This document shows, piece after piece, positions 8,172 to 16,593 of a stretch of DNA of 64,000 bases (positions are counted from its first letter, which is position 1; the number at the start of each line of letters is the position of its first letter). The notes beneath the pieces are model-generated. The model made no database searches and had not been told where the DNA came from. It saw only the letters and a list, made by a program, of their open reading frames with translations. The translations under genes and the position numbers were made by a program. Location: positions 1-64,000 of the forward strand of contig NZ_JZDQ02000028.1 in assembly GCF_000960475.2 (NCBI RefSeq), written 5' to 3'. Source of the stretch: Nocardioides luteus. Its GTDB lineage: Bacteria; Actinomycetota; Actinomycetes; Propionibacteriales; Nocardioidaceae.

Positions 8172-9179
8172 ATGAACCCCCTCATCCGTACCGCCGCGAT
8201 CGCCGTCGCCACGGCCGTGGCCGGCACCTCGCTCGTCGCCTGCAGCTCGGTCAACAAGTCCGGCTCGTCCGCCGACGAAGCACCGACGAGCGTGAACATC
8301 GTCGTCCCCGCCGACCCGGGCGGCGGCTGGGACCAGACCGGGCGCGCGCTCTCCGACGTGCTGACCGGCGAGAAGATCCTCGAGACCGCCTCGGTGTCCA
8401 ACACCCCTGGCGCCGGTGGCACCGTCGGCCTGGCAGCGCTCGCCAACGAGACCGACCCGCACACCCTGATGGTGATGGGCCTGGTCATGGTCGGCGCGAT
8501 CGAGACCAACAAGTCGGCCACCAAGCTCTCCGACACCACCCCGATCGCGAAGCTGACCGAGGAGCAGGAGGTCGTCGTCGTCCCGGCCGACTCGAAGTAC
8601 CAGACCATCAACGACCTGGTCGACGACATCAAGGCCAACGGCCAGGGCGTCGCGATCGCCGGCGGCTCCGCGGGCGGCACCGACCAGATCCTCGCCGGCC
8701 AGCTCCTCAAGGCCTCCGGGGTTGCCTCCGGGGACATCGCCAAGAGCCTCAACTACGTGCCCTTCGACGGCGGCGCCGAGTCGGTGACCGCGCTGCTCGG
8801 CGGCAAGGTCGACGCCGGGATCTCCGGCGTCGGCGAGTACGCCGAGCAGATCAAGGCCGGCAAGCTCCGTGCGCTCGCTGTCTCCGGCGAGAAGCCCTCC
8901 GGCCTGCTGCCGGACGTGCCGACCCTCACCGACGAGGGCATCGACCTGGTGCTCACCAACTGGCGCGGCGTCGTCGCACCCGGCGACCTCGATGCCGCCG
9001 ACAAGAAGGCCCTGACCGACGTCGTCACCGAGGCGGCCGAGTCCGACGCCTGGGCCAAGGTCCTCGAGACCAACGACTGGGACGACGCGTTCATGGCGGG
9101 CGACGAGTTCGAGACGTACGTCGACGAGGAGGTCGCCTCCGCACAGACCACGCTCAAGGAAATCGGTCTCGTCCAGTGA
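8172..9179 (+). CDS. tctC: Tripartite tricarboxylate transporter substrate-binding lipoprotein TctC
   Basis: Extracytoplasmic solute receptor of the tripartite tricarboxylate transporter family (335 residues). A signal peptide ends in the lipobox LVACSS, so the protein should be lipid-anchored. The mature part has the family pattern VPADPGGGWDQTGRAL near its start and NTPGAGGTVGLAAL after it. The start chosen is ATG 8172, preceded by AAGGAGAAGC, which gives a proper signal peptide. It ends in a GTGA overlap with tctB. Citrate or a related tri- or dicarboxylate is the likely ligand given the CitAB-type regulators. Confidence 0.92.
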   Translation: MNPLIRTAAIAVATAVAGTSLVACSSVNKSGSSADEAPTSVNIVVPADPGGGWDQTGRALSDVLTGEKILETASVSNTPGAGGTVGLAALANETDPHTLMVMGLVMVGAIETNKSATKLSDTTPIAKLTEEQEVVVVPADSKYQTINDLVDDIKANGQGVAIAGGSAGGTDQILAGQLLKASGVASGDIAKSLNYVPFDGGAESVTALLGGKVDAGISGVGEYAEQIKAGKLRALAVSGEKPSGLLPDVPTLTDEGIDLVLTNWRGVVAPGDLDAADKKALTDVVTEAAESDAWAKVLETNDWDDAFMAGDEFETYVDEEVASAQTTLKEIGLVQ

Positions 9180-9703
9180 ACCCCACGACCCCCACCCAGC
9201 CTGGCCGGCTCTCCTTCGGGGAGCCGGCCATGGCCGGGGGCATCCTGGCCCTCGGTGTGTTCGCGCTGGTCCGCGCGGGCAGCATCGCCGAGCCGGTCAC
9301 CGCGGCCGGCGCGATCGGGCCGCGGACGATGCCCTACTTCGTCGGTGGCCTGCTGGTCGTCACCGGCGGGATCACCCTGGCGCGTGTCCTGCGCGGCGAG
9401 CGCGGTGAGGCCGAGGGCGGCGAGGACGTCGACCTCTCCGGCGGCACCGACTGGCTCACCGCCGTACTGCTCGCCGTGGCCGTCCTGGGCCACGCCCTCC
9501 TGATCGGCGTGATCGGCTGGCCGCTGGCCGGCGCGGCGCTGTTCACCGCGGGTGCGGTGATCCTCGGGGCCCGTCCCTGGTGGCGCGCGCTCGTGGTCGG
9601 TCTGATCATGGCGTTCGCGATCCAGCTCGTCTTCGCCGGCGGTCTCGGGGTCTCACTGCCGCCGGGCCCGTTGCTCGAAGGGGTGGCGTTCCTCCATGGA
9701 TAA
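9176..9703 (+). CDS. tctB: Tripartite tricarboxylate transporter small membrane subunit TctB
   Basis: Small membrane subunit of the TTT transporter, 175 residues with four predicted helices (around residues 20-35, 50-65, 95-120, 125-170). GTG start overlapping the tctC stop by GTGA; its own end overlaps the tctA start by eight bases. Identification rests on length, hydrophobicity and the fixed tctC-tctB-tctA order. Confidence 0.88.
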   Translation: MNPTTPTQPGRLSFGEPAMAGGILALGVFALVRAGSIAEPVTAAGAIGPRTMPYFVGGLLVVTGGITLARVLRGERGEAEGGEDVDLSGGTDWLTAVLLAVAVLGHALLIGVIGWPLAGAALFTAGAVILGARPWWRALVVGLIMAFAIQLVFAGGLGVSLPPGPLLEGVAFLHG

Positions 9704-11222
9704 CCTGAACCTGCTGCTGCAGGGGTTCGCCACCGCGGCGCACCCCGAGTACCTCGCCTTCGCCTTCATCGGTGTCATCCTCGGCACCGCGGTCGGCGTC
9801 CTGCCCGGCATCGGCCCGTCGATGACGGTCGCGCTGCTGCTGCCGCTGACGTACGCCCTGGACCCGACGGCCGCGCTGATCACCTTCGCCGGGATCTACT
9901 ACGGCGGCATGTACGGCGGGTCGACCACCTCGATCCTGCTCAACACGCCGGGCGAGGCGTCCTCGATGATCACCGCGCTCGAGGGCAACAAGATGGCGAA
10001 GCGGGGCAAGGGTGCCGCGGCGCTCGCGACCGCCGCCATCGGCTCGTTCGTGGCGGGCACGCTCGCCACGGCCGCGCTCACCTTCCTGGCGCCGGTGGCC
10101 GCGGACCTGGCGGTCAAGCTCGGTCCCGTCGAGAAGGTGGCCCTGATGGTGCTCGCCTTCACCACCGTCGGGGCGCTGCTGGGCCGCTCGGTCTCCCGCG
10201 GGCTGGCGGCACTGGGCGTGGGCATGTTCATCGGGCTCATGGGCGTCGACGGCATGTCGGGCCAGATGCGGTTCACCTTCGGCGTACCCGTGCTCAACGA
10301 CGGCATCGACGTCGTGGTCGTGGCGGTCGCGCTCTTCGCCGTCGGCGAGGCGCTGTACGTCGGTGCGCAGCTGCGCCGCGGACCGCAGCAGCTCGTCCCG
10401 GTGACCCGGGGCTGGCGCACCTGGATGACGCGTGAGGACTGGCGGCGTTCCTGGAAGCCGTGGCTGCGCGGCACCGCGATCGGCTTCCCGATCGGCACCC
10501 TGCCGGCCGGTGGTGCCGAGGTCGGCACGTTCCTGTCGTACTCCGCCGAGCGCAAGCTGGCTCGCGGGAAGGCGAAGGAGGAGTTCGGCCACGGAGCGAT
10601 CGAGGGCGTCGCCGGGCCCGAGGCGGCCAACAACGCCTCGGCGGCCGGTGTGCTCGTGCCGCTGCTGACCCTCGGGATCCCGACCTCGGCCACGGCCGCG
10701 GTGATCCTGGTGGCCCTCCAGCACTACAACATCCAGCCCGGGCCGCTGCTGTTCAAGGACCACGGCGACCTGGTCTGGCCGCTGGTGGCGAGCCTCTACA
10801 TCGGCAACGTGCTGCTGCTGGTGCTCAACCTCCCGCTGGTCGGGCTGTGGGTGAAGGTGCTCCAGATCCCGCGGCACTATCTCTACGCCGGGATCCTGCT
10901 GTTCGCGGCCCTGGGCGCCTTCGCGGTGCACTTCAGCCCGCAGGACGTCATCGTCCTGCTCGTGCTCGGCATCCTCGGCTTCTTCATGCGCCGCTACGGC
11001 TATCCCGTGGCGCCGATGGTGGTCGGGCTGATCCTCGGGCCGATCTTCGAGCGGCAGCTGCGCTCCGCCCTGCAGATCGCCCAGGGGGACTGGCTGACGC
11101 TGGTGCAGTCGCCGTTCGCGATCGTCGTGTACGTCGCGCTGCTGCTCGCGCTCGGCGGGTCGGTCCTGCTCCGGCGCAAGGAGGACGACCTGGAGCACGA
11201 GCTGGTCGAGGCGGCCAGGTGA
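9696..11222 (+). CDS. tctA: Tripartite tricarboxylate transporter large membrane subunit TctA
   Basis: The 508-residue permease subunit with about 10-12 helices. The N-terminal family signature GVLPGIGPSMTVALLLPLTY is followed by YYGGMYGGSTTSILLNTPGE, both diagnostic for TctA. It moves the carboxylate delivered by TctC using an ion gradient. Last gene of the tctCBA operon, followed by a hairpin at 11230-11261. Confidence 0.95.
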   Translation: MDNLNLLLQGFATAAHPEYLAFAFIGVILGTAVGVLPGIGPSMTVALLLPLTYALDPTAALITFAGIYYGGMYGGSTTSILLNTPGEASSMITALEGNKMAKRGKGAAALATAAIGSFVAGTLATAALTFLAPVAADLAVKLGPVEKVALMVLAFTTVGALLGRSVSRGLAALGVGMFIGLMGVDGMSGQMRFTFGVPVLNDGIDVVVVAVALFAVGEALYVGAQLRRGPQQLVPVTRGWRTWMTREDWRRSWKPWLRGTAIGFPIGTLPAGGAEVGTFLSYSAERKLARGKAKEEFGHGAIEGVAGPEAANNASAAGVLVPLLTLGIPTSATAAVILVALQHYNIQPGPLLFKDHGDLVWPLVASLYIGNVLLLVLNLPLVGLWVKVLQIPRHYLYAGILLFAALGAFAVHFSPQDVIVLLVLGILGFFMRRYGYPVAPMVVGLILGPIFERQLRSALQIAQGDWLTLVQSPFAIVVYVALLLALGGSVLLRRKEDDLEHELVEAAR

Positions 11223-11229
11223 GCCGGGC

Positions 11230-11261
11230 GGCTGCGACCGTGCCCCCGACCGGTCGCAGCC
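11230..11261. terminator. Bidirectional hairpin terminator between tctA and the binding-protein gene
   Basis: Perfect 11-bp stem GGCTGCGACCG / CGGTCGCAGCC with a 10-nt loop, lying in the 48-bp gap between two convergent genes. There is no U-run, which is common for actinobacterial hairpin terminators. Confidence 0.7.
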
Positions 11262-11270
11262 GTCCTCACC

Positions 11271-12437
11271 TCAGCTCCCTGTGGCGGCGATCTTCCGCAG
11301 CATGACGTTGCGCGGGCCGTCGGTGGTGTCCCTGACCACGCGCAGGAAGTAGGACTGGTCGGGGTTGTGGTTGGGGTCGAAGGACCAGTTCCCGCGGGGG
11401 CTGACGATGGTACCGACGGACCCGAGAGAGTCGGCGATCTCCGTGCGGCTGACGTCGTCGGAGAGGTCGAGGGCCTTGTCGAGCGCGGCCGCGGCGTCGT
11501 AGGCCTGCACCGCGTAGACCGTCGGGGTGGCGTCGTACGCCTTGCGGTAGGCCTTCACGAAGGCCTTGTTCGTCAGCGAGTCCATCGTGTCGCTGTAGTG
11601 CAGGACGGTCCTCACCCCGGCAGCGGCTGCGCCGAGGGAGGACAGCACGTCGCCCTCGGTGAGGAAGCCGGGGCCGTAGAGCCGGACCTTCCGGGCCAGG
11701 ACGGAGTCGCGGTACTGCTGCACGAACGCCTCCGCCTCCTTCCCCGCATAGGCCGCGTAGATCGCGTCCGCGCCGGACTTCTCGACCTCGTCGAAGATGT
11801 CCGACCAGTCCTCGGTCTCGCCGGCCGGGGTGTAGCTCTGGCCCGCGACGCCGCCGCCCGACGCCTCCATCGCGATCATGAAGCTGTCGGAGAGCTCGTG
11901 ACCGGCACCGTCGTCGGAGGCGATGACGTAGGCCGTGCCCTGCCTGGTCTCGTGGGCGATCGCCTTCCCGAGCGAGCCGCCCAGCTCGGCGTTGATCGAG
12001 GACGTACGCCACAGGTAGTCGGAGCCGTCGGCGAACTCGTCGGCTCCGGCACCGGTCACGATCAGTGGCGTCTCGCTGTCGTTCGCGACCTGCTTGGCCG
12101 CGAGCGCCGTCTCCGGGTTCACCACGCCGACGACCGCCTGGACCTCGTCGTCCTCGATCAGGCGGGTCACCGCGGCGACACCGGTCTTCACCCGCTCGCC
12201 CTCGTCGGCCTCGATGACGTCGACCAGCCGGCCACCGAGCTTCCCGCCGTGCTGGTCGAGGTAGAGATCGAACCCGCGGGTCATGTCGGTGCCGATCGCC
12301 TCGTGGGCGCCGGAGGCCGGCACCACCAGACCGATCGCGACCTTCGACCCCGACGTCGTCGCGCACGCCGCGAGGCCGAACCCGAGCGCCGAGACCGTCG
12401 CGAGCACGAACAGCTGTCGGCGGGGCGATCCGGTCAC
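11271..12437 (-). CDS. ABC-type branched-chain amino acid-like substrate-binding lipoprotein
   Basis: Periplasmic-binding-protein type 1 (LivJ-like, Peripla_BP_6) lipoprotein of about 388 residues. The signal peptide ends in the lipobox GLAACATT. The mature part begins VAIGLVVPASGAHEAIGTDM, the normal first strand of this fold, and later contains VVGVVNPETALAAKQVAN. GTG at 12437 is preferred because GGAG lies at a good distance upstream; an in-frame ATG at 12449 would add four residues. No permease or ATPase genes adjoin it, so it is an orphan receptor here and its ligand is unknown. Confidence 0.8.
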   Translation of the reverse strand: MTGSPRRQLFVLATVSALGFGLAACATTSGSKVAIGLVVPASGAHEAIGTDMTRGFDLYLDQHGGKLGGRLVDVIEADEGERVKTGVAAVTRLIEDDEVQAVVGVVNPETALAAKQVANDSETPLIVTGAGADEFADGSDYLWRTSSINAELGGSLGKAIAHETRQGTAYVIASDDGAGHELSDSFMIAMEASGGGVAGQSYTPAGETEDWSDIFDEVEKSGADAIYAAYAGKEAEAFVQQYRDSVLARKVRLYGPGFLTEGDVLSSLGAAAAGVRTVLHYSDTMDSLTNKAFVKAYRKAYDATPTVYAVQAYDAAAALDKALDLSDDVSRTEIADSLGSVGTIVSPRGNWSFDPNHNPDQSYFLRVVRDTTDGPRNVMLRKIAATGS

Positions 12438-12567
12438 GGGAGACTCCATCTGTGGGAGGGCGTGGAGGAGGTTCCGAGTAGCCGAACACTGGCACAGCCC
12501 ACCGCGGGGCGGCGAGCAATTCGGCGCCGTGTCCCCAAGTAGGTAGTCTCGCCCTGCCAGTCGTACT

Positions 12568-12735
12568 CCATGCCTGATGGGGTCAGGGAACCCGGTGAAA
12601 GTCCGGGACTGACGCGCAGCGGTGAGGATGACGGGCGGGGCACGCCCCTTCTCCGGGAGGGGCAGCCACTGGAGCCTGGCTCCGGGAAGGCGCACCGCAC
12701 CGATCGATTCCGAGTCCGAAGACCTGCTGGCTCTG
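12568..12735 (+). promoter_or_regulatory. Adenosylcobalamin riboswitch upstream of cobG-cobH
   Basis: The conserved parts appear in order: GGGAACCCGGTGAAAGTCC then GGGACTGACGCGCAGCGGT, the GCCACTGGAGCCTGGCTCC and GGGAAGGCG arm, and a B12-box segment GAGTCCGAAGACCTGC. It precedes the first gene of the cobG/H-cobI/J-cobM-bluB operon. Two hairpins follow, CTGGCGGC/GCCGCCAG (12733-12752) and GTGCCC/GGGCAC (about 12761-12779), just before the start codon region. They are candidates for the expression platform. B12 binding should reduce expression of the operon. Confidence 0.93.
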
Positions 12736-12800
12736 GCGGCGCCCGCCGCCAGGTCACCACGTGCCCCGCGGAAGGGCACCTGACCAGAGCAGGTGTGGCG

Positions 12801-14288
12801 ATGTCCCGAGTCCGATCCGACCGGTGCCCAGGAGTCGGCCGTCCGTGGCCGGCCGAGGACGGCATGCTGGTGCGGCTGCGCCTGATCGGCGGCTCCGTCT
12901 CCTCGGCCTCCCTGCTCTCCTTGGTCTCCGTGGCCGAGACCTACGGCGACGGCAAGATCCATCTCACCGGCCGTGCCAACCTGCAGGTGCGTGGCCTGCC
13001 CGCCGTCGACGGTGGGCTCCCTGGTGAGGTGCTCACCGCGCTGAAGGCGACCGGCCTGGTGCCGGCGCAGACCCACGAGCTCGTCCGCAACGTGATGGTC
13101 TCCCCGCAGACCGGGCTCGCCGGGGGACGGGCCGACCTGCGCGGCGTGGCCGCGTCGCTGGACCGGCTGCTGTGCGCCTCGTCGCGGCTGGCGGCGCTGC
13201 CGGGACGGTTCCTCTTCGTGCTCGACGACGGTCGTGGCGACCTGGTCGCGCGGGAGTGCGATCTGGGCGTCGTGGCGCTGTCGGCCACCGAAGGCCAGCT
13301 GCGCGTGGGTGAGTCGTGGGGCCCGGTCGTGCCGCTCACCGAGGCCGCTGCCCGGCTGGTCTCGTTGGCCACCCGGTTCCTGGACGTACGTGGCGAGGGG
13401 CCGTCGGCGCCCTGGCACGTCTCCGAGCTCGACGCTCCTCTGGTCGAGCCGGTCGCGGCCGATGCTCGCGTCCCGGAGCCGGTGGCCGAGCTCGGGTTCG
13501 GCGAGGTGCCCGGCGGCGAGCACGTCGCCGCCCCCGACGGGGCCCTGGACCGGGCCGCCGTCGAGACGCTGGCGGAGCGGGCGCCGGCGGTCGTGGTGAC
13601 ACCGTGGCGTGGCGTACTCGTGCCGTCGCCGCAGGCCCGCCCGACCCGGCGCTACGACTACATCGACCAGGGGCCGGCGATCTACGTCGACTCCTTCGCG
13701 ACCATCCGGCGCGAGGCCGACCTCTCCGCGGTGCCCGCCGACGCCGAGCGGCTCGCGGTCCGGATGATCCACGGCAGCGGACAGGTCGATCTCGCCGCAG
13801 ACCTGGTCATCCACCCCGGCCTGGTGAAGGCCGCACGCGGTGCGCTGGAGGCCGGGGCCCCGATCCTGTGCGACGCGACCATGGTCGCGACCGGGGTCAC
13901 CCGCAGCCGGCTGCCGCGCGAGAACGAGGTGCTCTGCATGCTCGGCGACGACCGGGTCCCGGCGCGCGCCCGCACGTGGGGCACGACCCGCACCGCCGCC
14001 GCCCTGTCGCTGTGGGAGCCCTACCTCGAGGGTGCCGTCGTCGCCATCGGCAACGCCCCGACGGCGCTCTTCCACCTGCTCGAGATGATCCTCGACGGCG
14101 GTCCGCGACCGGCCGCGATCGTCGGCTGCCCGGTCGGCTTCATCGGCGCCGCCGAGTCCAAGGAGGCGCTCGCCTCCTTCGCCGACGACCACGGGATCGA
14201 CATCCCCTTCGTCACCGTGCGCGGCCGCCGCGGCGGCTCCGCGATGACCTCCTCCGCACTCAACGCACTCGCCCAGGAGCAGGAATGA
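12801..14288 (+). CDS. cobH: CobG (N-terminal part)-CobH fusion: truncated precorrin-3B synthase / precorrin-8X methylmutase
   Basis: Residues 1 to about 270 match the first part of CobG (sulfite/nitrite-reductase-like precorrin-3B synthase): VRLRLIGGSVSSASLLSL, LTGRANLQVRGL, THELVRNVMVSP, GRFLFVLDDGRGD and VVVTPWRGVLV. The protein then passes directly, through about ten residues, into a complete CobH/CbiC domain (RYDYIDQGPAIYVDSFATIR, the active-site histidine in RMIHGSGQVD, CDATMVATGVTRSRLP, GNAPTALFHLLE). CobH moves the C11 methyl to C12 to give hydrogenobyrinate. The C-terminal third of normal CobG, which carries the four [4Fe-4S] cysteine ligands, is absent, so whether the CobG half still hydroxylates precorrin-3A is doubtful. 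ATG 12801 is used; GTG 12795 is an alternative. It overlaps cobI-cobJ by ATGA. Confidence 0.85.
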   Translation: MSRVRSDRCPGVGRPWPAEDGMLVRLRLIGGSVSSASLLSLVSVAETYGDGKIHLTGRANLQVRGLPAVDGGLPGEVLTALKATGLVPAQTHELVRNVMVSPQTGLAGGRADLRGVAASLDRLLCASSRLAALPGRFLFVLDDGRGDLVARECDLGVVALSATEGQLRVGESWGPVVPLTEAAARLVSLATRFLDVRGEGPSAPWHVSELDAPLVEPVAADARVPEPVAELGFGEVPGGEHVAAPDGALDRAAVETLAERAPAVVVTPWRGVLVPSPQARPTRRYDYIDQGPAIYVDSFATIRREADLSAVPADAERLAVRMIHGSGQVDLAADLVIHPGLVKAARGALEAGAPILCDATMVATGVTRSRLPRENEVLCMLGDDRVPARARTWGTTRTAAALSLWEPYLEGAVVAIGNAPTALFHLLEMILDGGPRPAAIVGCPVGFIGAAESKEALASFADDHGIDIPFVTVRGRRGGSAMTSSALNALAQEQE

Positions 14289-15832
14289 CCACCGACGTAC
14301 GCGGCAGGTTCACCGTCGTCGGCATCGGCCCGGGCGACCCCGAGCTGATCACCCTCAAGGCCGCCCGGCTGATCGGCGCGGCCCCGGTGGTCGCCTACCA
14401 CGCCGGGGTGCGCAAGCAGTCCCACGCCCGCCGGATCGCCTCCTCGCTGATCCCTGCGGGGGCGATCGAGGAGGAGCTGCGCTACCCGGTCACCACCGGG
14501 ACCACCTCGCACCCGGGTGGCTACGTGGGGGCGATGGCGGAGTTCTACGAGTCCTGCGCGGTCCGGCTCTCGGCCCATCTCGACGCCGGCCGCGACGTGG
14601 TCCTGCTCGCCGAGGGCGACCCGCTCTTCTACGGCTCCTCGATGTACCTCCACGACCGGTTCAAGGAGATCTACGAGACCTCGGTCGTGCCCGGTGTCCC
14701 CGCGTTCGCGGCCGCCACCGCGGCCGTCTCGACGCCGCTGGTACGTCAGACCGACGTCCTCACGGTGCTGCCCGGCACCCTGCCCGAGCCCGAGCTCGCC
14801 CGGCGCCTGGCCGACACCGAGGCCGCGATCATCATGAAGCTCGGCCGGACCTTCCCCGCGGTCCGCTCCGCGCTCGAGGCCGCCGGGCGGCTCGAGGGTG
14901 CCTGGTACGTCGAGCGTGCCTCGCAGCCCGAGGAGCGCTGGCTGCCGGTGGCGGATGTGGACCCGTCGTCCGTGCCGTACTTCTCGCTCATCGTCGTTCC
15001 CGGGGACTCGGCTCCTGCTCCCGCCTCGCCTGCTGCGCGGCTGCGGCAGGAGTCCTCGGAAGAGCCGTCGGTCACCGAGCCTGTCGAGGTGACGTCCGGG
15101 GGTGGAGAGGTTCTGGTCGTCGGGCTGGGTCCGGGACCCGACGGGTGGCTGACGCCCGAGGTGTCGGCCGCGCTGGACGAGGTGGGCCACGTCGTCGGCT
15201 ATGCGCCCTACGTCAACCGGGTGCCGCAGCGGGCCGGTCTGCAGCGGCACGCGTCGGGCAACACGGTCGAGGTCGACCGGGCCCGGCACGCCCTGGACCT
15301 GGCGCTCGCGGGAGAGCGGGTCGCCGTCGTCTCCGGCGGCGACGCCGGGGTCTTCGGGATGGCGTCCGCGGTGTTCGAGGCGGCCTCGGACCCGGCCTAT
15401 GCCGGCGTACGCGTCCGGGTGCTGCCCGGCGTCAGCGCGGTCCAGGCGGTGGCCGCTCGGGCGGGCGCCCCGGTCGGCGCCGACTTCGCGGTGATGTCCC
15501 TCTCCGACCGGCTCAAGCCGTGGTCCGTCATCGAGGACCGGCTGCGCGCGGTCGCGGCCGCCGACCTGGTGCTGGCCATCTACAACCCGGCCTCGCGCTC
15601 GCGCACCGAGCAGATCGGGCTGGCCCGTGACGTACTCCTCGAGCAGCGCAAGCCCGACACCGTCGTCATCGTCGGCCGCGACGTCGGACGGGCCGAGGAG
15701 TCGCTGACCGTGACCACGCTCGGCGAGCTCGACCCGGACTCCATCGACATGAAGTGCCTGGTCATCGTGGGGGCGAGCTCGACCCGGGTGACCCCGGCCG
15801 GGCAGGTCTGGACGCCGAGGTTCGTCCGATGA
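14285..15832 (+). CDS. cobIJ: CobI-CobJ fusion: precorrin-2 C20- and precorrin-3B C17-methyltransferase
   Basis: Bifunctional 515-residue enzyme made of two SAM-dependent tetrapyrrole methylases. The CobI half covers about residues 1-245 (VVGIGPGDPELITLKA, LLAEGDPLFYGSSMYL, VPGVPAFAAATAA). The CobJ half covers about 272-515 (VVGLGPGPDGWLTPEV, VVSGGDAGVFGMAS, LPGVSAVQAVAARAGAPVGA, IYNPASRSRTEQI). The linker around residues 250-272 contains a palindromic repeat that reads VTEPVEVT. ATGA overlaps at both ends tie it to its neighbours in the riboswitch-controlled operon. CobI/CobJ fusions are known in actinobacteria. Confidence 0.95.
   Translation: MTTDVRGRFTVVGIGPGDPELITLKAARLIGAAPVVAYHAGVRKQSHARRIASSLIPAGAIEEELRYPVTTGTTSHPGGYVGAMAEFYESCAVRLSAHLDAGRDVVLLAEGDPLFYGSSMYLHDRFKEIYETSVVPGVPAFAAATAAVSTPLVRQTDVLTVLPGTLPEPELARRLADTEAAIIMKLGRTFPAVRSALEAAGRLEGAWYVERASQPEERWLPVADVDPSSVPYFSLIVVPGDSAPAPASPAARLRQESSEEPSVTEPVEVTSGGGEVLVVGLGPGPDGWLTPEVSAALDEVGHVVGYAPYVNRVPQRAGLQRHASGNTVEVDRARHALDLALAGERVAVVSGGDAGVFGMASAVFEAASDPAYAGVRVRVLPGVSAVQAVAARAGAPVGADFAVMSLSDRLKPWSVIEDRLRAVAAADLVLAIYNPASRSRTEQIGLARDVLLEQRKPDTVVIVGRDVGRAEESLTVTTLGELDPDSIDMKCLVIVGASSTRVTPAGQVWTPRFVR
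15071..15093. repeat. Palindromic repeat inside the CobI-CobJ linker
   Basis: Arms GTCACC / GGTGAC around the core GAGCCTGTCGA, closely resembling the core of the repeats at 36-60 and 47584-47607 but with different, still complementary, arms. It encodes linker residues VTEPVEVT between the two methylase domains. Confidence 0.55.
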
Positions 15833-16593
15833 CCGACCCTGTGACCGATCCCGTGACCGTCCACTTCGTCGGCGCCGGCCCCGGCGCGGCCGACCTGCTC
15901 ACCGTGCGCGCCACCAGGCTGCTCGAGGCCGCGGACGTGGTGCTCTATCCGGGCACCTACCTCGATCCCGAGGTGCTGGCCCACTGCAGTCCCGAGGCCG
16001 AGCTCGTCGACACCCAGAAGCTCGACCTGGACCAGATCGTCGCCGAGATCATCACCGCCCAGCGGGCCGGTCACCAGGTCGTACGCCTCGTCTCCGGCGA
16101 CCCGTCGGTCTACTCGGCCGTCGCGGAGCAGACCCGGCGGCTGGACGCGGCCGAGGTGCCCTGGGACGTGACCCCCGGCGTCCCCGCCTACGCGGCCGCG
16201 GCCGCCCTGGTGGGACGGGAGCTGACCGTGCCGCTGGTGGCGCAGTCGGTCGTCCTCACCCGCACCCAGGCCCGGTCGACGGCGATGCCGGAGGGCGAGT
16301 CGCTGGCCGCCTACGCCGCGACCGGAGCCACGCTCGTGCTCCACCTCGCGATCCGGCGCACCCGCGAGCTGATGGCCGAGCTGCTGCCCTACTACGGACC
16401 GGAGTGTCCTGTCGTGGTCGTCTACCGGGCCAGCCAGCCCGACGAGCTGGTGCTGCGCGGGACCGTCTCGACGATCGCCGACGCGGTCGAGGAGGCCGGG
16501 CTCCGCCAGGCCGCGGTGATCCTCGCCGGGCCCGCGCTGGCCCGCGACGGCGGCGAGTCGTTCCTCTACGACGCAGCCAGGGAGCGTGCCTGA
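15829..16593 (+). CDS. cobM: Precorrin-4 C11-methyltransferase CobM
   Basis: SAM-dependent tetrapyrrole methylase of 254 residues, methylating precorrin-4 at C11 to precorrin-5. It has the N-terminal VHFVGAGPGAADLLTVRA, LYPGTYLDPEVL, RLVSGDPSVYSAVAEQ and VTPGVPAYAAAAALVGRE, all typical of CobM/CbiF. ATG start in an ATGA overlap with cobI-cobJ; its stop overlaps the bluB start (TGATG). Confidence 0.95.
   Translation: MTDPVTDPVTVHFVGAGPGAADLLTVRATRLLEAADVVLYPGTYLDPEVLAHCSPEAELVDTQKLDLDQIVAEIITAQRAGHQVVRLVSGDPSVYSAVAEQTRRLDAAEVPWDVTPGVPAYAAAAALVGRELTVPLVAQSVVLTRTQARSTAMPEGESLAAYAATGATLVLHLAIRRTRELMAELLPYYGPECPVVVVYRASQPDELVLRGTVSTIADAVEEAGLRQAAVILAGPALARDGGESFLYDAARERA

Noticed and set aside
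12801..13620. Reading the first half of the fusion as an intact precorrin-3B synthase
   Set aside because: The CobG-like segment ends before the cysteine ligands of the Fe-S cluster, so an intact CobG call is not supported.
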